Positions 32,824 to 44,877 are shown, numbered from the stretch's first letter. The stretch: 64,000 bases of DNA from Darksidea phi (GCA_030770425.1 JASJFT010000052.1:62001-126000); one strand, 5' to 3'. Numbers and translations: made by a program. The notes: generated by a model from the letters alone, not told the origin.

Positions 32824-34117
32824 TTAGTAGCCGGAGGTCTTGTTACCGCCATACGTCTTGCTGCCGTCCAGGTCGCTATCGACGCGGGGATCCGCTTTGT
32901 TCATCATGTCAGACTTGTGGGGGCCAGCGGTGTTCGGAGCTGGGCCTGGACCGCCGCCAATACCGGCGTGAGTTCCAGCTCCAGAGTGTCCAGTGTTGCC
33001 ATATCCTCCGACATGTGAGGCGTCGACGCGCGGATCAGCTTTGTTGGTGAGGTGACTGTCGTGAGGTCCAGTGGGGTCGGAGCCGTAGGTCTGATGTCCA
33101 GTACCTGTCAAGCCGCCTTGATGTCCACCAGTCAGACCACCGGAGTGGCCGGTACCAGTCAAACCTCCGGTGTGGCCTGCTGAGCCGCTGTTGCCATAGC
33201 CTCCAACGTGGGAAGAGTCAACTCGCGGATCGACCTGGTTACCGATACGGCTGTCGTGGGGGCCCGTGGGATCTGAATAACCGCTCGAGCCGGTCAGACC
33301 TCCATTGTGGCCTGTAGCCCCAATGCCTGAAGTTCCATGGCCAGTACCTGTCAGACCTCCGGTGTGTGCACCGGTGCCGTGACGGGCCCCGCCAGTGTTT
33401 CCGAGAGCGCCGGGCTGGTCAGAATCGACGCGGGGGTCACTATATTGCTGAAATTAGCTACTGTACTAGATCCTCAGCTGTGGCGTTCACTTACAGCTTG
33501 TTGGCCAACTTGCTATCATGAGGACCGGTAGGATCCGAGCCAGTGGAGTGAGTGTTACCATAGCCCGTACCGGTGCCGTGAGTACCAGCGCCTGTTAGGC
33601 CTCCAGTGTGTGCACCAGTGCCGTGAGTACCAGTGCCTGTTAGACCTCCAGTGTGTGCACCAGTGCCCTGAGTACCAGTGCCTGTTAGACCTCCAGTGTG
33701 TGCACCAGTGCCCTGAGTACCAGTGCCTGTTAGACCTCCATTATGTGTACCAGTGCCTGTTAGGCCTCCAGTGTGCGCACCAGTGCCGTGACGAGCACCA
33801 CCGGTGTTTCCGAGAGCGCCGGGCTGGTCAGAATCGACGCGAGGATCACTAAAGGGATGTCAGTGCAGTCCTTTCACATCCGAATGGAGAACATACGCCA
33901 TGTTCATAGCGTGGGTATTGTGAGGACCCGTGGGATCAGTGTGAGTGGTCCCGGTATGGGTACCAGTGGTGTGAGTGCCCGGGGCGTGGGTTCCCGTTGT
34001 ATGGGTTCCTGTTGTATGGGTTCCCGTGGTGTGCGTGCCTGTGGTGTGGGTGGTGTCTTTATCCTTGTGAAGGACGTTCTCGACCTTGGCCTTGATCTTG
34101 TCCATGGTGCCTGACAT
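32824..34117 (-). CDS. Repetitive hydrophilic Gly/Thr/His-rich protein (LEA/hydrophilin-like)
   Basis: The model is 396 aa: exons 34117-33897, 33848-33495 and 33439-32824; introns 48 and 55 bp with matching phases. The start MSGTMDKIKAKVENVLHKDK is a charged helix. The rest is low-complexity: GTHTTGTHTT units, then tandem HTGGLTGTGT repeats, then alternating modules DPTGPHDS and NKxDPRVDSD. The C-terminus is DSDLDGSKTYGGNKTSGY. There is no hydrophobic segment and almost no cysteine, so it should be disordered and very soluble, as in desiccation- or stress-related hydrophilins. The DPRVDSD module recurs in fungal proteins I have seen described only as hypothetical. A TATA box and a stress element lie upstream. 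Biochemical role unknown. Confidence 0.82.
33600..33785. repeat. 45-bp tandem repeats within the repetitive protein gene
   Basis: About four units near 45 bp (CAGTGCCTGTTAGACCTCCA core followed by GTGTGTGCACCAGTGCC) lie inside exon 2 of the hydrophilic protein. One unit is shortened. The units code for LTGTGTQGTGAHTGG repeats. They are likely length-polymorphic between strains. Confidence 0.8.
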
Positions 34118-34218
34118 GTTGGAGTTGTTGTTGTTGTAAGAAGGGGTTGATTGGGTATTGATTGAGTAGATTGTGCAATTGCTGGGTATCAAAGTGTAGA
34201 AGTGCTTTAGTGTAGTAG

Positions 34219-34254
34219 AGGGGACTTAATGGCGCTGGACGGAAGGCTTATATA
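34219..34254 (-). promoter_or_regulatory. TATA box and STRE upstream of the repetitive protein
   Basis: On the minus strand TATATAAG (34254-34247) lies 130 bp upstream of the ATG. A stress element core CCCCT (34223-34219) sits between it and the gene. A strong TATA box plus STRE fits an inducible stress gene. Motif-level inference only. Confidence 0.45.
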
Positions 34255-35268
34255 CAGTAGGTTCCACAATCCTCACACCATACGTCATTTCCGCGTTGGG
34301 GGAGCAGCCTGGAGCGAAACTGCCTCTGGCCAATGGGACAACCGGTAGCTAACGCCGAAACGGCCGCAAACAGCCTGTACAGCAATGTCGTCATGAAGGG
34401 CTACGCAAAGCCTCCCCGATGCAGAAATAATCACGAATCTCCCTTTGCCTCGATTTTCGGAAACGCGCCACGCATAGCGAACCCTCGTGGCGCTAACGGA
34501 GGCTTCTTCTATCATATGCGGCTAGCCCTAGACTACATACAGCTAGCAATAGACGATCGCCGTCTGTTGTGTTTGAGGGTGGCGGTGCAAGTGGCTGTTG
34601 GCTGCGTCATAGCGGGGAAGCGGAGATGCAGCAAAGCTTAGCTGACCTGTTTCGGGACGATCGAGCGTATTGCAACCGACAACTTTAGCCTTATAGGGCG
34701 ATCCTGTGGCGGTGAAAACAGGAAAAAGTTGGTTTGGGCGATCAGCTGAGGGCATGGCGCCGTCGGAGCCCACTGGCGGACCTTTGAAGATGCAAGGGCA
34801 AGCTTCTTGGAGCTTAGAACCACTGTTCAAGCACATGCGAAGCAGAGCTTGCGGGGAAGGGAGGTTTGCTGAAGCTGTATGACGTACCATCATCAAGATT
34901 CACAAGGGGAGAAGCAAACACCATCCAAAGTGGGGGGAGACTACTATGGGTAATCCCGAGCTCCAAAGATCGCTCCTGGCATGTCTCTGCATGTTACCGC
35001 GCGCATCATACTGCAAATGTGGCTGGTAATAGAAAACCCCCTGTGCGATGGGCAAAGTCCCTCCGCTCCAAATTCCGGGTCTTTGGAGCATGATGGATAA
35101 ATGACGTAGCTGCAAAATGGGGCCCTAAACGCTCAACAACAAACTTTCACCGGGAGGCAACATGATGCTCATCTTTCCCATTTCTCCACGAGTCGGATCT
35201 GCTCGCTCCTAAATTAACTCTCCTTGAATCTCCGAACTCAGTCCCCGAAAAACCAACTTTTGTGCAGC
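34255..35268. other. 1-kb divergent intergenic region
   Basis: This region lies between the hydrophilic protein and the EI24-like gene, transcribed divergently. No gene or RNA was recognised. Opposing short frames at 34543-34896 look non-coding. Confidence 0.5.
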
Positions 35269-36364
35269 ATGTCAGAGCAGGTCAAGCAGGTTGCCATCGA
35301 GGAGTTTGAGCAGGCGAAGGTGCTGGCCAGGGATGCGGTTCGCTCGGCGGCCTATCTCTATCCTCTCAAGGTAAACTCTTCCTTTGACTTGACCTCGTGG
35401 CTTCACGTCCGGCGGAACAGCTTCAAGCGTCGCTTTTTGAAGGCTATCAAGATGAGAAATTCACAGAAAGAGTCAAGCGGCTGCTCTGTCGCATATGGAG
35501 GAAAGACGTATTTCGAAGACGGTACAAAGAGCTAACAAAAACTGTAGGGCATCTACTATTTCTTCACCCACCGCAGCCTATGGCGTCCCCTCGCCCGAAA
35601 GCTCATCCCTACCATCTCCCTCGGTGTTGGTGTAACGGCCTTCATGTTCGCCGTAACCTACGTCCCGCAAGCCGCCGTTCTCACAATCTTCAACGGCCCG
35701 CTCGCCATCGTGACCACCGTCCTGCTCGTCCTCAGCGAAGCCTCTACAATCTTCAATGTCCTCTCTAAGAACTTCCTCATCGATGATGCGCTCGTCGATA
35801 CCTTTGACGGCACGCTGGTGTCTCGCGGATGTACGCAGCTTGTTAGCACCGAGCGCCAGATCAAGAGCAGCAACGACCCCATTGGCAGATTGGGGAAGAT
35901 CGCGAAGAAGCCATTTGAGCGGTTCACTCCTAAGGCGATCATCAGGTACTTTCTGTATCTGCCGCTGAACATGATCCCCGTTGTCGGTACCATCCTTTTC
36001 GTGATTCTGCAGGGCAGGCGGTTCGGACCCACGGCGCATGCGCGGTACTTCCAACTCAAGCAGATGAAGAAGAGGGAGAAGGAGGAGTACATTAACCGCC
36101 GCAAAGCCGCTTATACCAGGTAGGCGATTTATGTGTATTTATCTGAGACATCGAGAGGAAACGCTAACATTATGTAGCTTCGGCGTCCCGGCAGTTCTTC
36201 TCGAGCTCGTTCCCTTGGCCGGGATCTTCTTCTCTTTCACCAACACTGTCGGCGCCGCGCTCTGGGCCGCAGATCTTGAGAAGGGCAATGCTAGCAGCGA
36301 AGGCGAGCGCACCACCGCTCCCAACCTGCGAAATCAGGCGGAGCTGGCTAAAAAGGCCGAGTAG
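35269..36364 (+). CDS. EI24/RRT8-like (outer spore wall type) membrane protein
   Basis: The model is 286 aa: exons 35269-35370, 35548-36119 and 36178-36364; introns of 177 and 58 bp. The N-terminus is a soluble helix (VAIEEFEQAKVLARDAVRSA) followed by GIYYFFTHRSLWRPL after splicing. Membrane segments include LGVGVTAFMFAVTYVP, LAIVTTVLLVLSEASTI, IRYFLYLPLNMIPVVGTILFVI and LLELVPLAGIFFSFTNTVGAALW. The GPTAHARYFQLKQMKKREKE loop, next to the last helices, is typical of fungal EI24-domain proteins related to yeast Rrt8/Lds1/Lds2 on lipid droplets and the spore wall. Role by family only. The charged tail ends NQAELAKKAE. Confidence 0.8.
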
Positions 36365-36862
36365 TGAGGACACTTATTACTCTCACTTCCCTAAATCCCA
36401 ATGCCTTATGAAATGAAGAAGCTTGATGCTAATGGTTAGTGCGCAAGCCAGCGTGTTTCTTACGTTGTGCCTGCCCTGGAAAGGCGGTGTACGAGCGAAT
36501 CTTGGGCCGAGCCGTATATTCGCTATGGATCTGATGGGCAGTATCGATATCCATGGAAGCCGCCTTGGGCGAAGGGTGATCGGCTGGGATGGTGCTGAGC
36601 GAGGGATGCGATATATGAGCACGCGAAAACGGCAGTGCAGTACACAAGGCCGGGGTCTGGCATGACGCCACGAAGTACACCTATATCCCTACTATAATAC
36701 ATTCAAACTCATCTCGTCCCATAACGTACGCGGTTCAGGATCTTTGAATATCCCGAAGAAGTGTTGAAACATTACTCTATATGCTGGTTGAGGATCATAA
36801 GGCCCTCCATACCACCCAAAATGAAGTATGATGCAAGATGTAGAAGTCACCAGTATCCGCGC
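36365..36862. other. Intergenic, convergent 3' flanks
   Basis: This holds the 3' regions of the EI24-like gene and lipoyl synthase. Nothing else was recognised. Confidence 0.6.
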
Positions 36863-38148
36863 TTACACGGTCTTCATATCCTCAACAGCCTGTGAACCAA
36901 CCATCTCGTTCCTCTTCGCCGCCCGCTTCTTTAGCACGTTCTCAATGAAAGCTTCGCCAGCCTTATAACTTGAGCGCACAAGCGGACCTGAGGCGCAGTA
37001 CAGGAAGCCCATATCTAAAGCTCGCTGCCGCCACATCTCAAATACATCAGGTGTAACGTATTCGTGAACGGCCATGTGCCGCTTTGTAGGCCGCATGTAT
37101 TGGCCAAAGGTTACGACATCGACATTGTTCTTGCGGAGTTCTGGAGAGCATTAGTGTTTTTGATCCCATATGAGTATTTTGCAGACGTTGACATACCCTT
37201 GAGCGCATCCCACAACTGATCCTCGGTCTCGCCCAAGCCTAGCATGATACTCGTTTTTGTAATAAGCTCCGGCCTCGTCTCCTTGGCCATTCGCAGAACT
37301 TCCAAACTCTGCCTAAACTTCGCCCTTCGATCTCTCACAGAAGGCGTAAGCGCTTCCACCGTCTCGATATTATGCGCGTAGACGTCGAGTCCACTACGTG
37401 CGACCAGCTTGACCATCTCCATATCCCCCGCATAATCGCCCGTCAAAGCCTCTACAAGCATCTGCGGCGCCTTGTGCTTGATTTTCATTATCGTCTCGGC
37501 GAAGTGCCGCGCGCCACCATCAGCTAAGTCATCACGATCTACAGATGTAAGAACGACGTAGCCGAGGCCCCATCTCTTCAGCGCTTCTGCCGTGTTCTCT
37601 GGCTCGTGGGGATCTAGTGGTGGCGGCGCCTTTGAAGTCTTCACCGAGCAAAACCGACAGCCTCTCGTACATGTATCGCCCATGAGCATGATCGTGGCCG
37701 TTGCCGCACTCTTGGAGCTACCGCCCCAGCAATCTGAGATATTTGGGCATTTTGCCTCTTCACACACCGTATGTAGGTTCAATCCTCGCAGATCTTGCTT
37801 GATTTTTTTGTAATTATTGTTTACAGGTATGGGCGTCTTGAGCCATTCTGGCAATCGTGTAATGGTCTTCTTGCGCCCTTCGGGACCGACCGTCGCGGTC
37901 TTGATTTCATAGGCTTCTTGGGGTGAGAGAGGTGCGTCCGGGGTGACGAAGTCGCCAAAAGAAGGGCCGGCATTTAGTTTATCGCGAAATGTTGTCGTGG
38001 GTTTCGCGGGCCGTGATGCTGAAGGCTGGGGCGATTCTATGGTAGTCGCGAATGTTCGTGCGCATGATGATGCCTGTGTTCGTGATCGGGGGACGATATG
38101 CAGTGTTGATGGCGAAAAAAGACACCGTGATCGAGAAAGAGAAGCCAT
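36863..38148 (-). CDS. LIP5: Lipoyl synthase, mitochondrial
   Basis: The model is 409 aa: exon 1 38148-37197, intron 37196-37141, exon 2 37140-36863. It is a radical-SAM enzyme that inserts two sulfur atoms into octanoyl groups on lipoyl-dependent dehydrogenase subunits. The auxiliary cluster motif is [13 protein letters not shown] (C-x4-C-x5-C), the radical-SAM cluster motif is CTRGCRFC, and the C-terminal RSSY serine motif is present ([12 protein letters not shown]). The first ~60 residues are Ser/Arg-rich with few acids, a mitochondrial presequence ([17 protein letters not shown]). The splice restores [20 protein letters not shown]. An upstream in-frame Met at 38328 would lengthen the presequence; 38148 was preferred. 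It is divergent to SEC21 across ~390 bp. Confidence 0.96.
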
Positions 38149-38536
38149 TGTGCGCAGGCTGGAGAGTAAGAAAGGAGCAGATGTCGAGGCAAAAGTCAAT
38201 GACGGCCGTGCAATCCCGCGTTTGGCCGCACCCGAAAGCAATTGCTGACTAAGACCGCCTACTGCAAACACGCCAAACACGTAGCCCACACGGAAGCGTC
38301 TCTGCATCCGCCGAACGAGGGCAACCACAACGTCGCCAATTCACTGCGACGACACATATATCCTCCCGGCCACGACTAATCCCCCCGCACGGCTCGCCGC
38401 CCAACCAGTTCGATTGATCCCGCAGCCTGGAATACGTCGCCCCCGCATACGCAGAAAGGCCACGTTTAGCGGAGGAATAGTGGGATAATTTACGATTTCA
38501 AGGGAGGGTCGCGGAGAGAGCTACACTTTGGGCACA
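38149..38536. promoter_or_regulatory. Divergent LIP5/SEC21 promoter region
   Basis: Both housekeeping genes start from this 388-bp stretch. No TATA box or specific operator could be assigned. Confidence 0.45.
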
Positions 38537-41500
38537 ATGGATAAAAAGCATGAGGATGTTGGTGGAGTGGCGCAGATTGACAAGACATCTGTTTTTCAGG
38601 AAGGTAGCGTGGCCTGCACTCTGGCGGGGAGCTTCTGGTGGATTTCCATAGACGGGAAAGCTGACATGAACGTCTAGCCCGAGTATTCAGTGCAAGCTCT
38701 ATATCGCCGCGGAAATGCAGGGTAGTATGTTGTGCCGACTGAGATACGGGTTGTAGAGCGAGCTAATACGGTCAACAGATATTGACCAAGCTGGCATTGC
38801 TGCTCTTTACCGGCGAAAGTTGGGGCAGACAGGAGGCTACGACGCTTTTCTTTGGCAGTATGTGTGCCCAAGCCAGGCGCAACACGATACTAAATACTAC
38901 CAGTCTCCAAGCTCTTCCAGAACAAAGATGCTTCCCTCCGCCAGATGGTGTACCTCGTCATCAAGGAGCTCGCAGGCTCCGCCGACGATGTTATCATGGT
39001 CACCGCCTCCATAATGAAGGATACCTCCGTCGGCAGCGATGTCGTTTACCGACCGAACGCTATCCGTGCCCTCTGCCGAGTCATTGATGCCTCTACCGTC
39101 CAAGCGATCGAACGTCTTGTCAAGACATGCATTGTCGACAAGAACCCCTCCGTTTCCTCGGCCGCGCTAGTTTCCTCATATCACCTTCTTCCCGTTGCAA
39201 AGGACGTTGTCCGGAGATGGCAGTCCGAGGCTGCAGAGGCAGCAGCAGGTGGAAAGTCCGGCGGTGGCTTTTTGGGCGGATTTGGAGGTAGCTCGCACAA
39301 TACGCTTCAGGCGAGCACCAATTACATGACACAGTACCATGCCATTGGTCTGCTATATCAGATGAGGTCGGGCGACAGGATGAGTCTGGTCAAGATGGTA
39401 CAGCAATACTCTGCCGCCGGTGTAGTCAAGAGTCCCGCTGCTACGGTGCTGCTGGTCAGGCTAGCGTCGAAGCTTGCGGAGGAGGACCCGAATCTGCGAA
39501 AGGTAAAATCGTGCCATGCGGACGACATTGATTCCCATGCTGACAAGTTGCGTAGCCCATGATGCAGCTGCTCGATGGCTGGTTGCGCCACAAGTCCGAG
39601 ATGGTCAACTTCGAGGCGGCAAAGGCCATCTGCGATATGCGCGATGTCAGCGATGCAGAGCTTGTCCAGGCCGTCCACGTTCTTCAGCTCTTCCTCACGT
39701 CTCCCCGCGCCGTCACCAAGTTCGCCGCTCTGAGGATATTGTCGACCATGGCATCGTTCAAGCCCGATGCTGTTCGATCATGTAACCAGGACATCGAATC
39801 GCTCATCACCAACTCCAACCGTAGCATCGCCACCTTCGCCATTACTACTCTCCTGAAGACAGGCAACGAGTCTTCAGTCGATAGGCTAATGAAGCAGATT
39901 ACCGGCTTCATGGCTGAGATCACGGACGAGTTCAAGGTCACCATTGTTGAGGCTGTTCGCACGCTGGCTCTCAAGTTTAAGGCGAAGCAGTCCGGATTTC
40001 TGGCTTTCCTTAGCGGCATTCTACGTGACGAGGGCGGTTACGAATTCAAACGCTCCGTAGTCGAAGCCATCATGGATCTGATTCGGTTCGTTCCAGAGGC
40101 GAAGGAGGATGCTCTCGCCACTCTCTGCGAGTTCATCGAGGACTGCGAATTCACAAAGCTTGCCGTCCGGATATTGTTCGTTCTTGGAAGGGAAGGACCG
40201 TCAACACCACATCCCACCAAATACATTCGATACATCTACAACCGCGTCGTGCTTGAGAATGCCATCGTCCGCGCCGCTGCTACGTCCGCATTGGCTAAAT
40301 TCGGTGTTGGTCAGAAAGATCCCGAGATTAAGAAGTCTGTTCACGTTCTCCTCACCAGGTGTCTCGACGATGTTGACGATGAGGTCCGTGACCGCGCCGC
40401 GCTGAACCTTCGGCTAATGGACCAAGACGACGAATTGGCCATTAGCTTCGTTCGCAACGACTCCATGTATTCGCTTCCTGTGCTCGAGCACCAACTAGCC
40501 ATGTATGTCAGCTCCGACTCGCGCGAGACCTTTGAAAATGCTTTCGACATCTCCAAGGTCCCCACTGTATCCAGGGAACAGGCAGACGCAGCAGACCTCA
40601 CAAAGAAGACCGAAGGTGCAACACCTACTCTCAAGGCTCCAAGTGCTGCCAAGGCTCCACCGAAATCCGGTGCCGATGCCGCAGCTTCAGCCACGGCGGC
40701 TGCGCAAAAGTACGCAGAGGAGCTGCAGAGAATTCCCGAGCTGGCGGCGCACGGAGCCGTACTCAAGTCCAGCTCACCCGTGGAACTCACCGAGCCGGAG
40801 ACGGAGTACGTTGTGTCTGCCATCAAGCACATCTTCAAAGACCATGTGGTCATCCAATACGAAGTCAAGAACACCCTTCCGGATACTGTTTTGCTCGATG
40901 TGGAGATGGTCGTTGCGCCAGAAGACGATGGAGATGTCCAGCTGGAAGAGGAGTTCATCATCCCCGCGCCGAAACTCTCTACGAACGAGCCTGGCACTAT
41001 CTACGTATCGTTCAAGCGTTTGGAAACCGAGTCTATGTTCATCGCAACCTCTTTCACAAACATCCTCAAGTTCACAAGCAAGGAAATTGACCCTAGCACT
41101 AATGAGCCAGAGGACGGCGATGGCTACCCCGATGAGTATCAGATCGAGGATCTAGATCTGAACGGTGCGGATTATGTGGTGCCTGCTTACGCTGGAAGTT
41201 TCGACAATGTATGGGAGCAGTCGAATGGCGAGTCAGCGACAGAAACTTTGCAACTAAGTAACATGAAGAGCATAGCAGGTGAGTTTAGCCTCGTCCTACT
41301 AAGATTTTAAAAATGAGCTAACCGTCTCCCTAGATGCGACCGAACAACTCATCAAAGCCCTGTCTCTCCAACCGCTCGATGGCACAGACGTCGCTCTGTC
41401 CAATTCTACACACACACTCAAGATGTACGGCAAAACTATCACAGGAGGCAAGGTGGCGGCTATGGTGCGAATGGCCTTTAGCGCCAAGACTGGTGTGACG

Positions 41501-41566
41501 ATGAAGATTGAGGCGAGAAGTGAGGAGGATGGCGTTGCGCCGCTTGTGGTAGCTAGTGTGGCATAA
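38537..41566 (+). CDS. SEC21: Coatomer subunit gamma
   Basis: The model is 914 aa in six exons: 38537-38603, 38678-38721, 38779-38857, 38904-39502, 39556-41278 and 41334-41566. It is the gamma subunit of the COPI coat, for Golgi-to-ER retrograde transport. The three small 5' exons give QIDKTSVFQEARVFSASSIS, PRKCRILTKLALLLFTGE and QEATTLFFGISKLFQNKD. The N-terminal trunk of HEAT/adaptin repeats covers roughly residues 20-540 (VYLVIKELAGSADDVIMVTA; QYHAIGLLYQMR; IRALCRVIDAST). A flexible Ala/Pro/Lys linker follows. The C-terminal gamma-appendage ends in KVAAMVRMAFSAKTGVTMKI. Length matches fungal Sec21 (~915 aa). The call is secure. Confidence 0.96.
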
Positions 41567-41884
41567 TCTGGGTTTCAGTCAGTTGGGAAAACGTTGCAAT
41601 CACGTGCGATGAGTATAACGGTCAGCCTTTATGCAACATATGTAGCTCCTCTGTTGACGGGTGGGGCACGCTGGGTTTAGAATAGTGGAAGGCAACACCA
41701 ATGACACATTTATGAATGTTCAATAAGATTGTCCCACTCATCAATGCGCTAGTTGGACATTACACTGAATCCCTGATTAAATTGATCGGCATTGACGACT
41801 GTGGGACACCTACCGGGCATTCAGAGGTTCCAGCACTCTACACAGGATTTCATATACAAACAAAGGATCGTCGGTTGTGAACAT

Positions 41885-42015
41885 CTCTCATGATCGACAG
41901 TACTGTGCACAGCTCTACAGCTCTATTATCGTGTGTAAGGTGTGGGTATAGCACCTCTACTGTATACAAACCCCTTCTGTATTTCGTGCAGATCTGATAG
42001 AGACTCCTACTATGA
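41885..42015 (-). repeat. LTR-like repeat, copy A
   Basis: Shares about 130 bp with copy B, including TGATCGACAGTACTGTG, AGCTCTACAGCTCTATTATC, GGTGTGGGTATAGCACCTCT and the TTTCGTGC core. Differences are mainly transitions. On the minus strand TATA-like AGG stretches resemble an LTR promoter. No coding retroelement remains beside it. Confidence 0.65.
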
Positions 42016-42219
42016 AAATACAAACAAATACAAACAAACGACCTTGAAGCACGGCGTGAAAACATACGGTCGTCTAAGACCCAGAGATTGTTTATTTCAC
42101 TTCTGTGGGGACTTGAGCAACCAGAATCGTACACAAGTAGTAGCCAGTGCCGCCACATTCACCACACCTCGTCAAGCAAAAAGATAAACCTACAATTTAT
42201 GTGGGCTAAAAAAAGGCAA

Positions 42220-42267
42220 AAAGTAACTAATCAACTCCATTTTTTTGGGCGATGAATTAGTTACTTT
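42220..42267. repeat. Perfect 12-bp inverted repeat (hairpin)
   Basis: AAAGTAACTAAT at 42220-42231 and its exact complement ATTAGTTACTTT at 42256-42267 flank a 24-bp spacer containing a T-run. It could be TIR remnants or a hairpin. Function unknown. Confidence 0.75.
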
Positions 42268-43483
42268 CCGGTGTATAAACCCTATACTCAAATATACACC
42301 TATTCGAACTCAGTCCTTATCAATGGTCGCTACAATGTATAGAAAGTCTTAACGCTAAACCAGTTGACTATGAGTTGAATTAGAAGGAATACAGCGTGTT
42401 TAATATATATAGTACTTCGCAATAAAGCTTCATAATAAGATATGGCTATTAAGCTTGCGCTCAAAGACTGAGCTTCTAACGCGACTTAACCCGACAGTCG
42501 ATGCTTCTTCAACAGTGAAAGCAGGTATTGTGAAAACAAAAGCTCATGGACTTCCCACATCCTTGGCTGGACGTCCCACCATGGTTAATTCGAAGATACA
42601 GCGAGCTCTTTTGACTAGGAGAACGTGTTTGACGTGGGTTATAAATACTGTCTTACCTCTTGAGTTCGACATTCCTAGAAAGTTTCTTACAAATGACCCT
42701 GCGTCGAGAACCCTTCTGCGTCGCCATTTCACCCAACAAAAACGTACGCGTCCTATCATGTCTATGATGGATATATCGATCGATGCGCTGGTCAATCGGA
42801 TGTCGAATTCCCGAAATGCAGCGTCGATACGATGTCCAATATAAGCTTCTTAGTCTCATTCATTCCCTGGTTTGAAGCAGCAAAGGACCCTGCCTTATTT
42901 TCTCTAAAAATTCTTATAAGCATGACTTCAAGCGTACATCCAATTTCACAAAGTGTTCGAGCATATCCACTAGCCGCAACACGTTCTTGAAATGCATCCC
43001 CGTAATGGACGTATAAAATAAAACTACTTACAGTTCAAACTTTAAGCATTCTAATTCTACAACTTGCCACTTCAGCCTCAGTATTGCCTATCTATAAGCG
43101 ACGCGTAGTAAATGCGATTACATCTTGTCATAAGGTGTGCAAAATCACGCTTGAACGCTTTCGCGTTGGTCCCAGTCGATGCCCCAAGCGGAAGATTACA
43201 CAGCCTCGATCTTTACAGGTAAAATGCTCTAGGGAGCAGCTATACTGCCACATGTGCAGCTAGCGTTCTATAGCTACCAACAAGGCGGTACGCTGCCTCC
43301 CCCGCTTTGCCTAGTTCCCTGCTACCATGTATTTTTCTTCTGCGTCTGTACAGACGATCAAGAGTATTGTCGACAAAAATAAAGCGTGTCGTAGATGTGA
43401 GGGGTATATGAGAAAGACAAGCGATATATTAAAAAGACAGTTCTCGTCGCCTCAATGTTCGAAACATCACCTCGTCGGTATCT

Positions 43484-43620
43484 CACGATCGACAGTACTG
43501 TGTACAGCTCTACAGCTCTATTATCGTGTATAAGGTGTGGGTATAGCACCTCTACTGTGTATAAACTCCTACTGTGTTTCGTGCGGACCTTATAAAGAGA
43601 CTCCCACTATGCAAATCCAA
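43484..43620 (-). repeat. LTR-like repeat, copy B
   Basis: The fullest copy. Read on the minus strand it opens TTGGATTTGCATAGTGGGAG, passes CTTTATAAGG and TATACACAGTAGAGGTGCTA, and ends near CTGTCGATCGTGAGATACC. It has the same orientation as copy A, 1.6 kb away. These are consistent with solo LTRs or the ends of a short non-autonomous element. Confidence 0.65.
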
Positions 43621-43928
43621 ATCAAATATTAAGAAGACAGGAAAGAGTATAATGTAGGAAACCGGGATGACAGTAGTTTGCAGTTTACCAAACAAGCCCG
43701 CTATGGCGGTGCCTTGAGTGTGAGATGTAAAGACTGACTAATAAGTGGATGCCCACTCGGAGAGGACAACCTTTCTCTTGACCGAAACAGCACGGCTTAG
43801 GGCAAGTATAAGTCACTATGATTAACACATCAACTCACCCCCCACCAAACTCCCCTTTCCCACGACCTCCCTAACCCACCTACATGCATCATCATCTCGC
43901 TTCTCCCGACACACACATCCCCTTCATT

Positions 43929-43956
43929 TACCACCTACCACCTACCACCTACCGCC
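43929..43956. repeat. TACCACC heptamer repeat
   Basis: Four tandem units (the last TACCGCC) sit in a C-rich, G-poor tract around 43850-44060. Confidence 0.75.
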
Positions 43957-44877
43957 CGCCCCACCCCCCAAACCCAAACACGCCCCCTACCCACCATACC
44001 CGTATCTGCACAAAATCCCGCAACGCATACACGCCTACGTCGCCACCAATAACGCGAACGAGCCACTTCTCAGCCGCTTGAAAAACGCGCACACGACCAT
44101 GAGGCCGCTAACGTGGGGGAGGCTCGTATGCAAACGTACCAATCAGCAATCCGGGGAATGAATGCGCCATCCGCGTTACGTGCGCCCAGAGGGCTACCGT
44201 ATAATTAGAGAAGAAGAACATGAGCATGGGTTAGTATGTATTTGTGTTAGAGGGGGGGTGCCAAGAAGCTGCGGCGTAATGGAAACTGGAAACATTTTTG
44301 TCACCGCAGAAGGGGGAACAGAGTGAATAGAAAGGATATGTTTTGGGCATTAGTCTATGGTGGGTATCGTTCATATGGCTCGTATCAAATGGCTACAATG
44401 ACTGAAGTCTGATGTATAAATCTGGGCAGAGTGACATCCATGCCACTACCACGGTGTTCTCCAAAGCGTAGGAGAAAAAGGCCGGCACGTGATGCTGTCG
44501 TGCGACTAGGCGGACCAATCAAGAAGCGGCATTCCACACGTGAAGCGAAACTCTTCCCTTCAACAACCACGACCCCCACAAGCCAAGGGACAGCCACAGC
44601 CCTCATCATGCTGCTCTAGATCCACAGTTGCAGGGGCTAGAAACATGGTAAGCCGAAAAGCCGTCGGTCTTGTGCGCTAATGTAACGGAGATCGTGACGG
44701 TCTGGGAACCGCGGCAGCCGAAAGAATCTGTTTTTCTCCATGTTAAACGCCGAAAATTCAGGGGCATATCCACTAGCCTGAGGATATGGCAAGTTTGCGT
44801 AAAGGATTCGTGATACGAGTGTACAATCGTCATGCGCGACGTGATATTGATAGACACAACTAGGTTGGACTGAACTT

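Larger units (their letters stand above)
41567..44877. other. 3.3-kb AT-rich repeat region without genes
   Basis: This contains two copies of an LTR-like repeat (41885-42015 and 43484-43620), a perfect inverted repeat (42220-42267), a tRNA-like degenerate segment on the minus strand (~42295-42385) and a C-rich tract with TACCACC heptamers (43929-43956). Short frames inside it show no domain. It is a transposon-relic landing zone between conserved genes. Confidence 0.6.
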
